DNA from: Oxytricha trifallax
Lineage: Eukaryota; Ciliophora; Spirotrichea; Sporadotrichida; Oxytrichidae
Length of the DNA: 64,000 nucleotides
NCBI GenBank assembly: GCA_000711775.1
Contig: ARYC01000107.1
Span: 1-64,000, forward strand
Direction of reading: 5' to 3'
The notes beneath the pieces are model-generated. The model was given only the letters and a program-made list of their open reading frames with translations. It was not told the DNA's origin and made no database searches. The translations under genes and the position numbers were made by a program. Shown piece by piece: positions 11,600 to 23,590 of this stretch (the first letter of the stretch is position 1; every line of letters begins with the position of its first letter).

Positions 11600-13434
11600 T
11601 GTAATCATTAAATCGATGTCACAACTATTATCCTCTATATCCTCTATTTTTATATTTTAATTTATTTTTTTCCATAATATTCCTATTTTTCATTGATTAA
11701 GACCTTAAAGTTTATATATACATTAAACTTCCCATCTTTGACTAAGTTTGAAACTTAATAAGCAACTTCTATTAATAAATCCACAGGAGAGGGATAGAGA
11801 AATATATTTTTGAATTCGCATATTGAACTTACCTTTTGGAATTATATTTGAGAAAATTCAATATAAAAAATTAATTATTAAATTATACAATTGGAACTTC
11901 CCTTATATTTACTTTTACAACCACTAATAATAAGCGTGTTTACTATTGGTAAATTTCTATAATAATCAATTATCGAAATTATTGAATAGTTTCTATAAAT
12001 TAAAAAAAAATCTAAATTTAAATTAAAATTAAAATACTTTTATTTTGATATTGATAATATTCAATCTTTTTGGAAATTATTTTTAAAAAATGTTTGACAT
12101 TATAATTTTAGAGATTGATTTTACAAAACTATTTAAATTTAAGACTAAAATTTAATATTATTTTAGAGAAGCTTTAAACAAATCAAATTAAATTTAAGTA
12201 ATTTTCCCAATTTAATTTTAATTCATGATTAATAGGAATAATTAATATTAGGACTAAAATATGTTGTCAACTGTCAAAATACGAGTAAGTTCAGTATTCT
12301 CGAACTATATGAAAGTATATATAGTTAGTTAAATTTTATGGAAAATATAAAATAGTTTTCATCATAATTTCAAGTGCATAATTATACATCGATAAATTAT
12401 TTTAAAACTCACACTTTCTTCTCTTCAAGTTATTTAAATTTGACTAGAAATTAGTATTAAATAGAAGAGTTTAAATTTACATAAATATAATAATCTCAAT
12501 TTAAGTTTCTTATAGTTTTGAATTAATGATTATCAAATCAATAGATTATTTATAAAACAATTAAGGTATATTTTACAATAATAAATTGAACTTTACTCGG
12601 TAAGAAATTTTCCTGTTTATTCTTTTAGAGATAATTGATATTAATTTATATATAGTACCGAGAAGATGGGCAGTTCTGATCAAAACATTCGAATACCCTC
12701 AGCTAAGTCTAATATTTACCGATATCAGATTTATCAATTTATACTAAACTAATATATTATAAGTTCACTATAATTTCTGTTTAATTACATTTAAAACACA
12801 TATCTATTATTAAGTTGTAAGTAATGCTGAATTAAAAGTTTTAAGAAAACCTTAATCAAATTAAATTATCTTTATTTTTGTAAAGGACTATTTGAATATA
12901 TAAATAATTAAGTACAAAGAATTAAAAGAATGATGAAATAATTTATTTATAAATTAATTGGTATAAATCTATACATCTTGCTAATTGGAAGGGCATATTA
13001 TTTCTCAGAGAAAAAACTTGACAGTTTAATTATTAACGTATTCTTTGTCTTATTTTCTATATCTTATATAAATATAAAAGAGCCAAAAAGGAAAAATGCT
13101 TTGTAAGATTTAATCTAATTTTATTTTAAGTAATTATAATTTAAAAAGAAAAATATATCCATATTATATTCTAAAGAATGCTTCATATATGATTTATTTA
13201 TTTAAATCATAACATGTTAATCATGAATTTATCACAGTATTCTTATCAAATTTAATTTATTTAATATTTATATTAATTTTATTTAATATTTATATTAATT
13301 TTATTTAAGTTTTAATATATAATATAAGTTTAATTAAGGTTTTGATTGATATAAAATTACATTCATGGATTTTATAGTAATTCAATTTCATATAAAATGT
13401 ATCAAGAATATTCATATTTATGCTATTGAGATTT
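11600..13434. other. AT-rich spacer
   Basis: About 1.8 kb of extremely AT-rich DNA with many short A/T runs and a small direct duplication near 13262-13312 (TTATTTAATATTTATATTAA repeated). No gene, RNA or transposon end recognised; probably germline-limited spacer. Confidence 0.5.
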
Positions 13435-15866
13435 TCAATAAAAACTGTTTTTCCCTTGAATCCCAAAAATTTAATTAGCTTAATCGAAATAGGCAAGTGA
13501 ACTTTCATTTTTAAGATGCTTTCCTTTGCCATAAGTTGTCGTGCTTGCTATTTAAGCTAATCTTTGATTGATATTGCCACCCTGAGTACTTGGTCTTCCT
13601 CTTGATTAATATTAATAATAATCTGAAATTTTTAATGATTAAATTTGATTCTTTTCTTCTTCCGATTATGCTTGAACTCACAGCCCCAAAGCTCTGATTA
13701 AAACCTTGAATCGCATTAGCTTTAAAGAAAGTGGAGGGTGTTGCAAGACTTGCTCCAAGAACATCCTAAGCTCTCGAGTATGGAAAATTCATGTATTCTC
13801 TCTGATCATCCCCTTAATTGCTCATTACCCCGAAACCCCCATTAGAATTGCTTTTTACAGATTGGAAAAACTCAGGTATATCTCCGTTTGACTGCATATC
13901 ATCGCCTTATCTCAAATTTTACTCCAATATTATTTCACCTTTCAGCATATCTTCTGATAAACCTGGTCTTGTTAAGTTGCTATTCTTCTACAAATTTAAT
14001 GATTAATCGTAGTTCATTCTTTAAAAACGCATACTTTACTGCATATGACTGGCTTACCCAAAGATTAATGGCATGGGTTAAGTGCTTAAAACTTTATTTT
14101 AATAGCTCATATGTCTATAAATTTGTCTGTTATCTTTCATATTTATTGCAGCAGCTGATTAGGGCTTATTTCCAATCAATTACTTTCTGTTTTGTTAAAG
14201 CTAAGCATCTAGCTCTTAATTAAAATTATTTATTATATAAAAATTCAATAAAGTCTAAACTTATGTTTATATGTAAAATTTATATCAAATTTTCTTAGAC
14301 CTCTTTTCTCATGTAAAATTGGACACTACGATTCTACCCATATTTATGAATAAGTGACTTATTATTTGCTGATTAATCAAAATATTCTGAATTATTATTA
14401 AAAGTAGTAGCTCTATTGAAATTGGGATTGTTCGGCAGAGTTGCAGTTCTTGTATAATTAGTAGATTGAATAGATAACTTTGAAGAGTTTACACCTTTTC
14501 CAATTAGTATAGAATTAAAATTTTGCTTTCCTTGTCTATTAGGAAGAGTTCTTCCTTAAGAATAAGGTCTGTTTTAATTCACTAATAAATCAGCAATTTT
14601 AGTGGTTCCCTCTCCATTTAAATCCATATTATAAGCATTTTAATGGTCTATATTCTACTGTCTTTTTATTAGAGAAGATCTTCGATTATCATCGATTAAG
14701 ACTTCATATTTTAGTAAATCTTTCGCTTAAATTATACAATCTGAGAACTCTATGATTATTCTTAAATGATTGAAATGAGAAGGAGAAATATCAATATTTC
14801 TGTTGTAAATTTCACTCGATAGGTCTTTTAGATTTACTTTATAGTTTCTTAAATCTCACAGTAAATTTAGCATTGAGTTCTTGAAAGGTTTCAAACAATA
14901 ATAATGCTCATAAGGATTGGCGATCCCCCCTGTCATAGATGTTTGAGAAAACCCTCTAAATTAGGAAGCAGTATCTTCTAAATTTAAATTGTCTATTGAA
15001 TGCTTTACTCTTTCATTCTACAATAAATTTTAACCATGAAATGTGCTAGAGTTTTCTATTCTTTTCATAATTAACATACCAGAACCATCCTCAATGTTTT
15101 ATCGTTAAGATTCTAAATCGATCAAGTCTTCTGCGGAAGATTAAGAAATTTTATTGTGTTTTTAATTTAAAACCTGCTGCTGCTATTCTTGCTTATGAAG
15201 TAAATTTTAGTTCTAGAGCATATTATTTGAAATTTCAAGCATAATTTGTGGAAACTTTAGTGGATAAAATTTATCAAGGTGTATAAATCTCAGAAGCACT
15301 AATTCTTACTAATATGTAACTTCAATTTTTAAAGTTCTTTTCTCAAGATCTTTAGCATTTTAAAGCCAAGCGAACATTTTAGTAGGATTAAGTACATTCC
15401 AATCCAAATTATCAAAAATTATATAACCATCTTCATCGATCTTTTTATTTTCATACATAACAAAGGGATTCTCGAGGTCGCTTAAATCTGTTAGCTTTAT
15501 GTTAAAACTTAAACTGTCATAAATTTCTTAAGCTTACATTACAATATTTTCCGATTAAGATTACTAGTCAATACTTGACTATGCATGAATTGGAGGACCT
15601 CTTTTGATTTACACTCTATTTACTAAATTGCTTATATCAATATTCTCGGTGTTCATTATTTAAACATTAGTAAGTTCCTTAAGAGGTTCTTGCTGCACAG
15701 ATTAACTTTGAGTAGCCTGCTTTCCATTAATAAAGATTTAAGTTTCCTCTGCAATCACAGGAGACTTCTATGGTCTTCCTTAATCAAGTAGCTGTTCCTC
15801 TGAACCATTGAATTATGTTGCATTGCTTCTTAATTCATAATGAGATGACTGTTGATTTATGTTCAT
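13435..15866 (-). CDS. hypothetical ~765-aa protein, three or four MDSs
   Basis: ATG at 15864-15866 (MNINQQSSHYELRS) to TGA at 13435-13437. Removing IESs 14214-14292 and 13602-13644 gives one continuous frame; one in-frame TGA (14856-14858) remains and disappears if a 12-bp repeat-bounded insert (14850-14861) is also removed, giving about 765 residues. Visible parts: a folded-looking block at residues about 140-230 (LTDLSDLENPFVMYENKKI, FDNLDWNVLNPTKMFAWL, LKIEVTYQQELVLLRF, FYPLKFPQIMLEISNNML), then Gln/Asn/Ser-rich sequence and a GGNINQRLAQ-type C-terminus. Upstream of the chosen ATG the frame stays open apart from one TGA, so an upstream exon is possible. It is divergent from the dynein light chain gene, 247 bp away. 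Family not recognised. Confidence 0.8.
13602..13644 (-). other. IES, pointer TTGATT
   Basis: TTGATT (AATCAA on the coding strand) at 13602-13607 and 13645-13650. Excising 43 bp joins GRRKES to RGRPSTQGGNINQ and gives an open frame to the TGA. Confidence 0.8.
14214..14292 (-). other. IES, pointer TCTTA
   Basis: TCTTA (TAAGA on the coding strand) at 14214-14218 and 14293-14297. Excision of 79 bp joins FYMRKEVQ to ELDAQLQQNRKQ and moves the reading into the frame that stays open downstream; without it a TGA soon follows. Confidence 0.82.
14850..14861 (-). other. candidate 12-bp micro-IES, pointer TAAAT
   Basis: TAAAT occurs at 14850-14854 and 14862-14866. Removing the 12 bp deletes the only in-frame TGA of the surrounding gene without changing the frame. 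It is shorter than typical IESs, so a nonsense mutation is the alternative. Confidence 0.45.
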
Positions 15867-16113
15867 TGAAGAGACTCAACCCCCAAATCTTGGGCTAAGT
15901 TTTCTTTCTTGAGCTGGAGTATTAGCTATAGGTGTCTTAACTTGACTTTAAATGTAAGTTTTCAAAATTTACAATATCTAATTGGGAACTATAAACAAAA
16001 GTTACAAAAATAAGAGGGTTTAAATCCGAGCAACATTGAAAGTGAAATAAGTAATTGAAGCTAATTCGAAAGTTAATAATTTTAAAATAAATAAAATAGA
16101 GACTACCATAAAA

Positions 16114-16551
16114 ATGGAAAATATGGATGATGATATGGACTTCAACTCCGAATAAGTCCAAAAGATCGCTTAACAAGCTGTCGAACTTGTAGTAGGTTCT
16201 GACAATATTGTTTACCAAAAGGATAAGGTTAACTAATGCTTTATTATATTTAAACATCAAATTTTGAATAAAAAATGAAAATTAATCGTTATTCGATTCA
16301 TTCACATATTTCTTAGAATTTTAATGAACTAATGGTGCTAACAAATCATTGAAACATGCATTAAGGATCTCGCAAAACTATAGAAGCCATTTAAATACGC
16401 GGTTACTTGCATCATCACCCAAAATAACGGCTCAGGCCTCCAAACCGCTGCAACAGCTTACTGGGAAACCAAGAAGGACGGCCTGATCTCCGTGCAGCTC
16501 GGTTCAGCCACATTCTATTGCATCGTTACTATTTTCGCTATGGCTATCTGA
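16114..16551 (+). CDS. DYNLT1: Tctex-type dynein light chain (DYNLT family), one IES
   Basis: After removal of the 96-bp IES the gene encodes 113 residues, the length typical of DYNLT1/Tctex1. This protein is a dimeric light chain of cytoplasmic and axonemal dynein that binds the intermediate chain. Family landmarks: the N-terminal helix DFNSEQVQKIAQQAVE, KVNQW at the MDS junction, LQKPFKYAVTCIITQNNGSG (very close to the animal GKPFKYIVTC block), YWETKKDGLISVQ, and the C-terminal strand ATFYCIVTIFAMAI followed by TGA, exactly where the family ends. This stop confirms that TGA terminates here. A second ATG follows five codons later; the first is used because it fits family length. Confidence 0.95.
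16231..16326 (+). other. IES, pointer AACTAATG
   Basis: An 8-bp direct repeat AACTAATG at 16231-16238 and 16327-16334 bounds 96 bp of AT-rich DNA. Excision yields YQKDKVNQWCQQIIETC, matching the Tctex family without gap. This is the clearest IES in the window. Confidence 0.95.
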
Positions 16552-16989
16552 AGAAAGTTCATGCAGCAAAGAAAATCTGCTAAAAGTTTTATAAACTTAA
16601 GTTAAGAGGGTCGAAGGAGCAATTAACTTTAAATCAAGCACTAAATTTGCTTGAATGGATAAGAGATAAAAATAGGGAAACCCTCTTGCGATATAAATAT
16701 GCATAATAATCTTTGTTGGTTTTGTTTCTTAATATCTTTAAATTCACTCTTTTCACATGCTCTTAAATACCTTATATTGCTTGAATCACACACAAAAAAA
16801 TCTATAATGATATAAACATATATAGTTCAGTCCATTTTATCTTATAAGTCTCTTCATTATTCTCAATTTAAATTTTGTTTTACATTCTTAATTATTTCTA
16901 GTGATCTTTCATATCGATTTTTTAATATAAATGAGAACAAAAGTTACTTAAAACACAAATAAAATTGGCTTACTTTTTATTTTGTAAAG
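16552..16989. other. AT-rich spacer
   Basis: Downstream flank of the dynein gene; AT-rich, no supported feature. Confidence 0.4.
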
Positions 16990-18129
16990 CTACATAATCA
17001 AATGATTATCTTAAGTATTATAATTATTCATTGTTTATTGCTGTATTCCTTGATGATTAAAAGTGTTTTACCGATCTGTGGGCAAATTACTAACTATTTA
17101 TTCAGTTTATTACTCTTTCATTAGTTTTATTACAATAAAACTGGATGATTAATTAAGAAATTTATTTTAATTTTATAAATTTATGCGATAAAATAAGTTA
17201 CTAAACATGGTATTACTTAATCATGTTTTAAGAGGGTTAGCACTGAGAAATTATGTGCTTCCCTTCTGTTGAGAAAAGACCATCAAAAGATTGACGTTTC
17301 TTTGCGTAGTGTGAAGAGGTTTTTGGCCTATTCATGTCAAATTTGGATATTTTTATCTTTGAAAGGAGCTTCCTGCGTTGGTTAATCGTTAAACCCTAAG
17401 TTCCTGTGGGCTTTTATAATTATTATTAATATTTTAAATAAGTATTTCTTAACAAATTACCTATTAAATACTTTTACATTAACATAAAAATTATAGTCAC
17501 TTGGAATGGCAGTATTTTAATGATCAACTCCATAGTTGTGCTAGTTTTATTAGCTGCTTCTCCTGAATTATTATTACTATTTATTAGTATTTTTATAGGC
17601 ACTGTCTAGTAGCTGCGATTGATATTCCTCGTCAAAATCGTCATTCTGTTGTTACTAGTAAATTGAAGTTTAATTTTTATTTTATGGTGTGGTCATTTCT
17701 GAAACTTCTATACTTCCTCCTTTATTTTTTAACATATTAAAATAAATATAATCTTATTTTCTTTAAAAAAAACTTGATCAATCAACTAAAACTTATAAAA
17801 ACATATATAAAGGTCATAAATATTAATTAATTATTGCTCTATGCAAGATCGATACTTGCAGTATTTTTAATACTCATTCTCTACCCATTGTGATTACTCT
17901 AATTGTTGTTTTATGTTGTAACATTTTCCAATGCAGAATTTTATGTATATAAATATGGATCCATCCCAAATGTCCTTACATCCTGATCGTAATCTTTCTG
18001 CAATTCATCGATGTAGGCGTGTTGTTTCAGACCAAATATCTTCCTGCACTGGGGGTTGTAGAAGTAACGCACGTAGTTCTCCTTGATTTCCAACTGCTAA
18101 AAGCGTTATTCTATTTGACTTAGATTCAT
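16990..18129 (-). CDS. hypothetical protein, three or four MDSs
   Basis: Minus-strand coding pieces: 17955-18129 starting at ATG 18127-18129 (IEQRFQQLEIKENYVRYFYN, then CRKIFGLKQHAYIDELQKDY), 17515-17715 (NDDFDEEYQSQLLDSAYK, Gln-rich around it), 17205-17420 (LTINQRRKLLSKIKISKFDM, SSHYAKKRQSFDGLF) and probably 16990-17100 (Asn/Gln-rich). The AT-rich stretches between them look like IESs; I did not fix the pointers. No recognised domain; the N-terminal piece looks folded, the rest low-complexity. Confidence 0.6.
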
Positions 18130-18642
18130 TTTAATATTCTTTAATATTGTTATAATATATTGATTTATTTATATATAAAATATTATAATCTAATACGATG
18201 TTTATGATATAATATATAATAATCATTTGATTTATTAGCGGATAAGATATTATTTGCAGTATAAATTTTTGAAGAGCAAATACATTATTTTTATATTTAT
18301 AATATAATATAAAATACTCTCCTGATAAGTCAAATTTAAACATGAAATAAAAGTAGAAATGAACAAATTGATTCAGTAATCAAGAATGGATGCTTACGTT
18401 TAAATAATTTTCGATATAATTATTTAATATAAGGCTGTTTCAAATTATATTGCGTGAGTTTATTAAATTAGGATCTTACATAAAACTTTTAATATTAATT
18501 ATTGCTAAATTCATTTATTATTAATTTTATGCTTATCTATTTATGTCCTTAATTGTGTAGTTTCAATAAATTTTTATTATATTAAAATAAATTCTATATA
18601 ATTTTATAACACAACATATATATTCTGAGAATATATTCCTTA

Positions 18643-19938
18643 ATGGTTGAAAGTACAATCGCAGCTGCAGTGGTCATACCGGTCGCAATAATATTCCTAG
18701 TAGTACTAATGTACGTGCAAATCAATCGGTGCCAGAGGAAATAAATGCAACATGCAGACCTCGTCAAATATAAGGGACATGGCAAGGTTATATTGCCAGG
18801 ACTCAAGTTTATAATACTATTAATAAATCAAATTTATGAAAATTTATTTAAAATAAATGAGAATTTTGTATTAGATAGTGACCATCAATCAATTCTTAAT
18901 TATTAAATTATAGGTGTCCAAATTCTAATGAGAAATTTTCCGAGATACTGAAAGAATTAAGTTACTTGCGTCACTCAAAAGATGAAGAAGCTAATAATCC
19001 AAACGAGACTGATCATAAATGGCTTGAACTCACGCACATTTCAAACTCGAATAAGGATGCCAAAAGCAGTGATTTGGAAGGCAGGAAAACCAACTCTACT
19101 TAAGATATCATTATCATTAAATTTAAGAAAGACAATTAATATTTAGAATATGAAGACAATAGTTATAAAATTTTCAAAATATTAAATGTGATGATGACAG
19201 ATCATCCACTCAATCCATTATTTCAAAATCTCCTCAGAATGAACAAAAACTGGAACAAAATATTGGTGAGACAAGCTGCGAATTTAATGACGAAATTAAT
19301 GAAGAAGCTTAAGTTCAAACTAAGACTATCCTATCAAAGCATTAGAATTTCAAAGACTCCCAAGATGTCTAACTTTATCATTAGGAAAGTGGTGATATTG
19401 AAATGAACCCTAAACATAATTTTTCTCATAAACCTGCTAACCAAGATGTCTTGAACCTATCTTAATGGAATGAAATGGATATTTCAATCGTAGGAAAGGC
19501 ATTAGGTTACGATTCTGCCATCGCCAAGCCAAAAACCTAAGTGGCTAATACTTATTTAGGGTTACATATTAACTTAGGTTCTAAAAAGGGGCATTATAAC
19601 ACCAGTAATAAGAATTCTCATCTTGACAGTAAACACATACAATAATCAGTCAACCAGACTGACACTTAAAAATTACTTAAAATTTTTATATTTTAAAAAC
19701 CCCAAAACCCCCATATGCTTTAATTTATAATTTTCCCACTGCTTATATTCAAGGGAGAGAAACCGACTTCAATTCTATTAAACCAGTCGGGAGAGCTCAA
19801 ACAATGAATTAAAACCACCCTGGTTCCTCTATCTAAAACAAAGAAGAATAGTAATTAGTTGACATTGACATGCTTGATTTGGAGTCACACAGAGGGTTGA
19901 TTGATATCAGTGTCACAAGAAATTACTACGTCAACTGA
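18643..19938 (+). CDS. single-pass membrane protein of unknown function
   Basis: ATG at 18643 starts MVESTIAAAVVIPVAIIFLV, an N-terminal hydrophobic helix followed by the basic stretch NRCQRKQ (helix at residues about 5-26). A GT-AG intron (18807-18913, 107 nt) and IESs 19116-19180 and 19658-19737 join the pieces into one frame of about 347 residues ending in TGA at 19936. The body is hydrophilic and Asn/Ser/Lys-rich (IGETSCEFNDEINEEAQ, then SQWNEMDISIVGKALGYD, ANTYLGLHINLGSKKGHY). The C-terminus is MLDLESHRGLIDISVTRNYY. No family recognised. The plus frame 19188-19406 is only the continuation through the unremoved IES. Confidence 0.75.
19116..19180 (+). other. IES, pointer ATTAAAT
   Basis: ATTAAAT at 19116-19122 and 19181-19187; removing 65 bp joins QDIIIIK to CDDDRSSTQSIISK and opens a frame of more than 150 codons. 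Confidence 0.85.
19658..19737 (+). other. IES with telomere-like core, pointer ACTG (or CACT)
   Basis: ACTG at 19658-19661 and 19738-19741 (CACT at 19663 and 19737 works equally well, 74 bp). Excision joins QSVNQT to AYIQGRETDFN in frame. The insert contains A5C4A4C5 at 19695-19712, like the C4A4 telomere repeat at TBE ends. Confidence 0.75.
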
Positions 19939-20650
19939 TTATCATGGGGAGATGAGAAAAGTCAATGATGATCATATAGTGGTACAACTAATATAGAGTG
20001 AGACTCTAAGTAAACTATCTAAAATAACTTAATTTAATTAATAAATTATTAACCAAATACTTTTGAAATAAATTAATTCAATTATCATGATTTCAAGTAC
20101 CTTATTAGCATTGAAATCTTATAATTTTGTTTTTTTAAATAAACTACTTTGATGATCATCAGGGCACTTCAAGATTTATTTTTCACATATTCTACTAAAA
20201 TTACAAACAAATTATAATAAAAACACTATTAAAGCAGGATAGCGGCAGCTAATATAACTTGAAAAAATTCAATTACAATTAATTTAACTGAGAAATTTAC
20301 AGATTACTTATATTCGTGTTCGATTAACTTATATTATAATTGTTTTGGGTATAAATCAAATTAATAATCAAATTAAAGTCTAGCATTTATAATAAATTAA
20401 AAATAAATAACCTATAATTGCTTAAGAATTTAATTAAACTTTACTTATCTATAAATGTTCTTTAATTTGATTTATAAGAAAAATTTGATAAAATAATGTG
20501 AAAATTAGTGAAAAAGAAAATCAAATGAAAAAACAAAACCCATTAGCTAATTAAATATAGGAGAGATAATCTGTTTATACAAAAGCTTAATTACTAAAAT
20601 TAAGCATATTAAAATGCGAATTCTATGAGCATAGTAGGATGCTTAAGAGT
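19939..20650. other. AT-rich spacer
   Basis: About 700 bp of AT-rich DNA, nothing recognised. Confidence 0.4.
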
Positions 20651-20659
20651 GGAGGCATT

Positions 20660-22060
20660 GAGAGTATTAGCAAAAAGAGATGTCATGTAATTCCTACTAT
20701 TTCAAAAGCTACTCTGCTTTGACTGCAAGCCCTCATGCGATTCATGGCCAAGCTTTCATTCCTTATTGTTTGCAGGAAATTTTCAGTCTGTGGTCTTCGC
20801 TCTTGATCGTGACTCTTCAGCAAGTACCACATTCTACACTTCAGGATCTCGATATCAGAATGTTAACACTTTTGTCCCAATGTTGACAGATAGTTAGATG
20901 TTCAAAAGAGGATTCTTAAAGATTAAGCTATTAGGGACTCCATTGCTTTCTTAGCGGGAAGGAATAACACAGCCTTAGCATAAGTTTCGCAGCCTCTATT
21001 TGCTCTTTAGAATACAGCAGTGGTTTAATGGGCTTTTTCAGAAATAATCAATATACTTACATTAGGAATTCAGGCATTTTTGGACTTTTGGTTTTGCAAA
21101 CTAAGTAAGGGGCGAACCTTCAAATGGGCTACCAGTGGTACTACACGATTCACCATGCAAAGACGAGATGGAGACTCCGACTCAGACATCTATCCCAGGG
21201 GCCGAGATACACAAGCATTTATGTTTCTCATGCTATATCATAGCCATTAAACCAGGCTCCTTACTCATATCTTTGTGTTTAATCTTGGGGTTCAGTCACG
21301 CTCTTCTTGCATGCAGATGCTTTCCTCTAGCTCTTTGCCGCTTTATTCTGGTGGTTATCTGATTTTCTCTCTGATGCAGTAGATCAGCCTTGGCGCTTTC
21401 CTAATGGAAGACTTATGAAAAAGATTTACCACTTGACGTTAGATGGGCTAAGGATCCCTGAAGCACTATCATTCTAGCTGTAAGCCCTTTAGCATCTCAT
21501 CAAATGAGGATCCCATCCACTCTCGTGCTACAGAGCTAAAACGTAACAACTTCGCACAAAGGGAACATGCTCAGATGTCTAGAGTGTCAATGCTGAGTTA
21601 AGCTCGAGTATCAGGCAATCCAAGACTTTCTATCTATCTTACTCTTACAATATTTGTGCTTAATACGATTAGATTCAGCCCAAATGTGTTCGAAAATTTT
21701 TGCCCATCTCACTTGCAATGCTATAAGAATCAGATGACAACGCTAATATTAACCTTCCAGCTCCTCAGAGCCTTTAAAGCACAGTAAGCATCAACAGAGA
21801 GAGTCACATGACTGTTAAACCCTACAAAGCCACTGATGCTCTGTGGCAGCCATGTGATGTTGATGCTTGCAACGGTGTGATAATCGAAGGTACTAACGTC
21901 TATGTCTCCACACTCCTCTTCACCTGCTTCCATGCCTGTTGGGCTCCCCACTGGTAGTACTGGCCCATTTTTGTCACTACTGGAAACCATTAGTACTGGT
22001 CATGTACTTCTTATCATCCTGGATTAGATTACTAGATCGCCATTTAGAGCTGTGAGGCTT
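20660..22060 (+). pseudogene. decayed or unresolved membrane-protein gene, GC-richer
   Basis: A 1.4-kb stretch with markedly higher G+C than its flanks that reads as protein on the plus strand across several frames: DRDSSASTTFYTSGSRYQNV and NTFVPMLTDSQMFKRG, then SIAFLAGRNNTALAQ, VVQWAFSEIINILTLGIQAF, GDSDSDIYPRGRDTQAFMFL, SVTLFLHADAFLQLFAALFW, and a Cys/Trp-rich end (DALWQPCDVDACNGVIIEGT, NVYVSTLLFTCFHACWAPHW). TAA/TAG appear as Gln. Hydrophobic runs suggest a multipass membrane protein. Frame changes near 20915 and 21245, plus one TGA near 21500, point to decay, or to small inserts I could not define. The minus frame 21730-21990 is open but is better explained as the shadow. Confidence 0.5.
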
Positions 22061-22079
22061 AATTTTGTTAATTAATATC

Positions 22080-23365
22080 TTTCATTAATATAGCAGGGTT
22101 GATTAGTTTCAGTTAGATTGAGAGTATCTATTTCAATGTTAATTGCTAGAGTTTAATTGTATACTTATTCAAATTATAATAAACATCTATCCTTAATTGT
22201 GCTATAATTTATTTCAGAAAATTAGATAATATTTTCAACTTATACAATAAAACTATTCAATGTGATAATAAAATTTTATCATTTTTTTATAATGTAAATA
22301 AATCTGTTGTCAAAATGACTCAAAAATATTGAAAATTATATTATTTTCAGTACAATAGATTTGTATGTCTCTCAAAGAGTTGAGTTATCTAAAATTAAAT
22401 CATCCAAACTACATTCACATTGTTATCAGTTTATAGAAAAATAATTATCTTTTACGTATGAACCAACATCAAAATAAAAGACATTATTTAAATCATCACT
22501 ATTAAAATACAGATATGATTATATTTAATTCTATAAAAAAAATAATAATATATAAATCAAAGTTAATTAATAATATTTTTTGTGGTCCTTTTTAAAAGAA
22601 AAATGTATATACATATAAAATTTTGAATTGAATATTATGGTAATCATCGACAAATGAGTTTCTCTGAAGTATTTTTATAATAAGATAATAAAAATAACAA
22701 TACTTATTTATATTAAGTTTATTTTGAAATTTGCATTAATTGTAAACTAAGAACTTTTAGTCAAAATTAAAAAAATTTTAATTTTCTTAATAATTCAGTA
22801 AAAATCATGTGGCACATTTATCATTTACTTAAATAGAGTTAAATAAATTTTTGAAGTACATACAGTAATTATTCGCATTTGAATTGGAAGATACATCTAT
22901 TATAATTTACTATCAATATAAGAATAATAACTTTTTATTTGTTAAATTATGATTGAGATCAAAAATTCAAACCCCTGAACCCCTTCAACAGCCTTTTTGG
23001 TTTTTATGTTATAAAACATTGAATGCATTATCTAAAGATAATAGGAATTATGTTCAGAATAGGGATGATTTTACTTTGTAAATAAAAAATAAAAATATTA
23101 TTTATATAATTAAACCGACTTAGGAGATTAAAATCTTTTATCTCTCATATTTTCCTTGATATGATTTAGTCTTTATATTTTGATTTTTTTTTTACTCTAT
23201 TTGAGAATTTTTAATTAGAAATTTATTTTTTCAATATTTTTAAAGTTACATATCCACTAAACAATGGATCAAATAAATTTGTTTGTGATGTTAAAATCTT
23301 AATTATTCATTCCTTTTATTAAAGGAAACCAATTATATAAATCAAAAAGTATTCGTCTAGATAAG
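22080..23365. other. AT-rich spacer
   Basis: AT-rich DNA without supported genes. Confidence 0.4.
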
Positions 23366-23590
23366 ATGAAGGTTGAGGTACAATACTCATTTATAATGTA
23401 AGTTTCAAAATGTAAATCTCTTTTATATTTTTAGTGGTCTTAAGCTCCAAGATATTAGGTTTAGCAAGACCGGTGCGTTGCAGAGACTTACAAGGGGGAC
23501 AGGAAATTGTAAAAATGCTTGATGACAAAAACGATGAAAACAAAAATAATGATAAAATGTTTCAAAAATTTCCATTTTTGACTAATTCTA
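23366..23590 (+). CDS. possible small coding piece with a 37-nt intron
   Basis: ATG at 23366 (MKVEVQYSFI), a candidate GT-AG intron 23398-23434, then IGLKLQDIRFQQDRCVAETY and KGDRKLQKC. The G+C rise at 23430-23530 supports coding. The downstream end is unclear and no family is recognised; it may be one MDS of a gene continued elsewhere. Confidence 0.3.

Noticed and set aside
13890-13945. GATATGC direct repeat as an IES pointer
   Set aside because: Its removal keeps the wrong frame; the alternative frame is already open through this stretch once IES 14214-14292 is removed.
13706-14223. Three plus-strand ORFs
   Set aside because: Antisense to the minus-strand gene 13435-15866, whose frame continues through them.
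15937-16260. 107-codon minus-strand ORF over the dynein gene start
   Set aside because: Overlaps a firmly identified gene on the other strand and its IES.
19116-19180. AAGACAAT repeat within this gap as an alternative pointer
   Set aside because: Spacing of 24 bp would not repair the frame, whereas ATTAAAT does.
21730-21990. 86-codon minus-strand ORF
   Set aside because: The plus strand over the same bases reads as a Cys/Trp-rich protein end continuing the upstream coding; the minus frame has no independent support, although it cannot be excluded.
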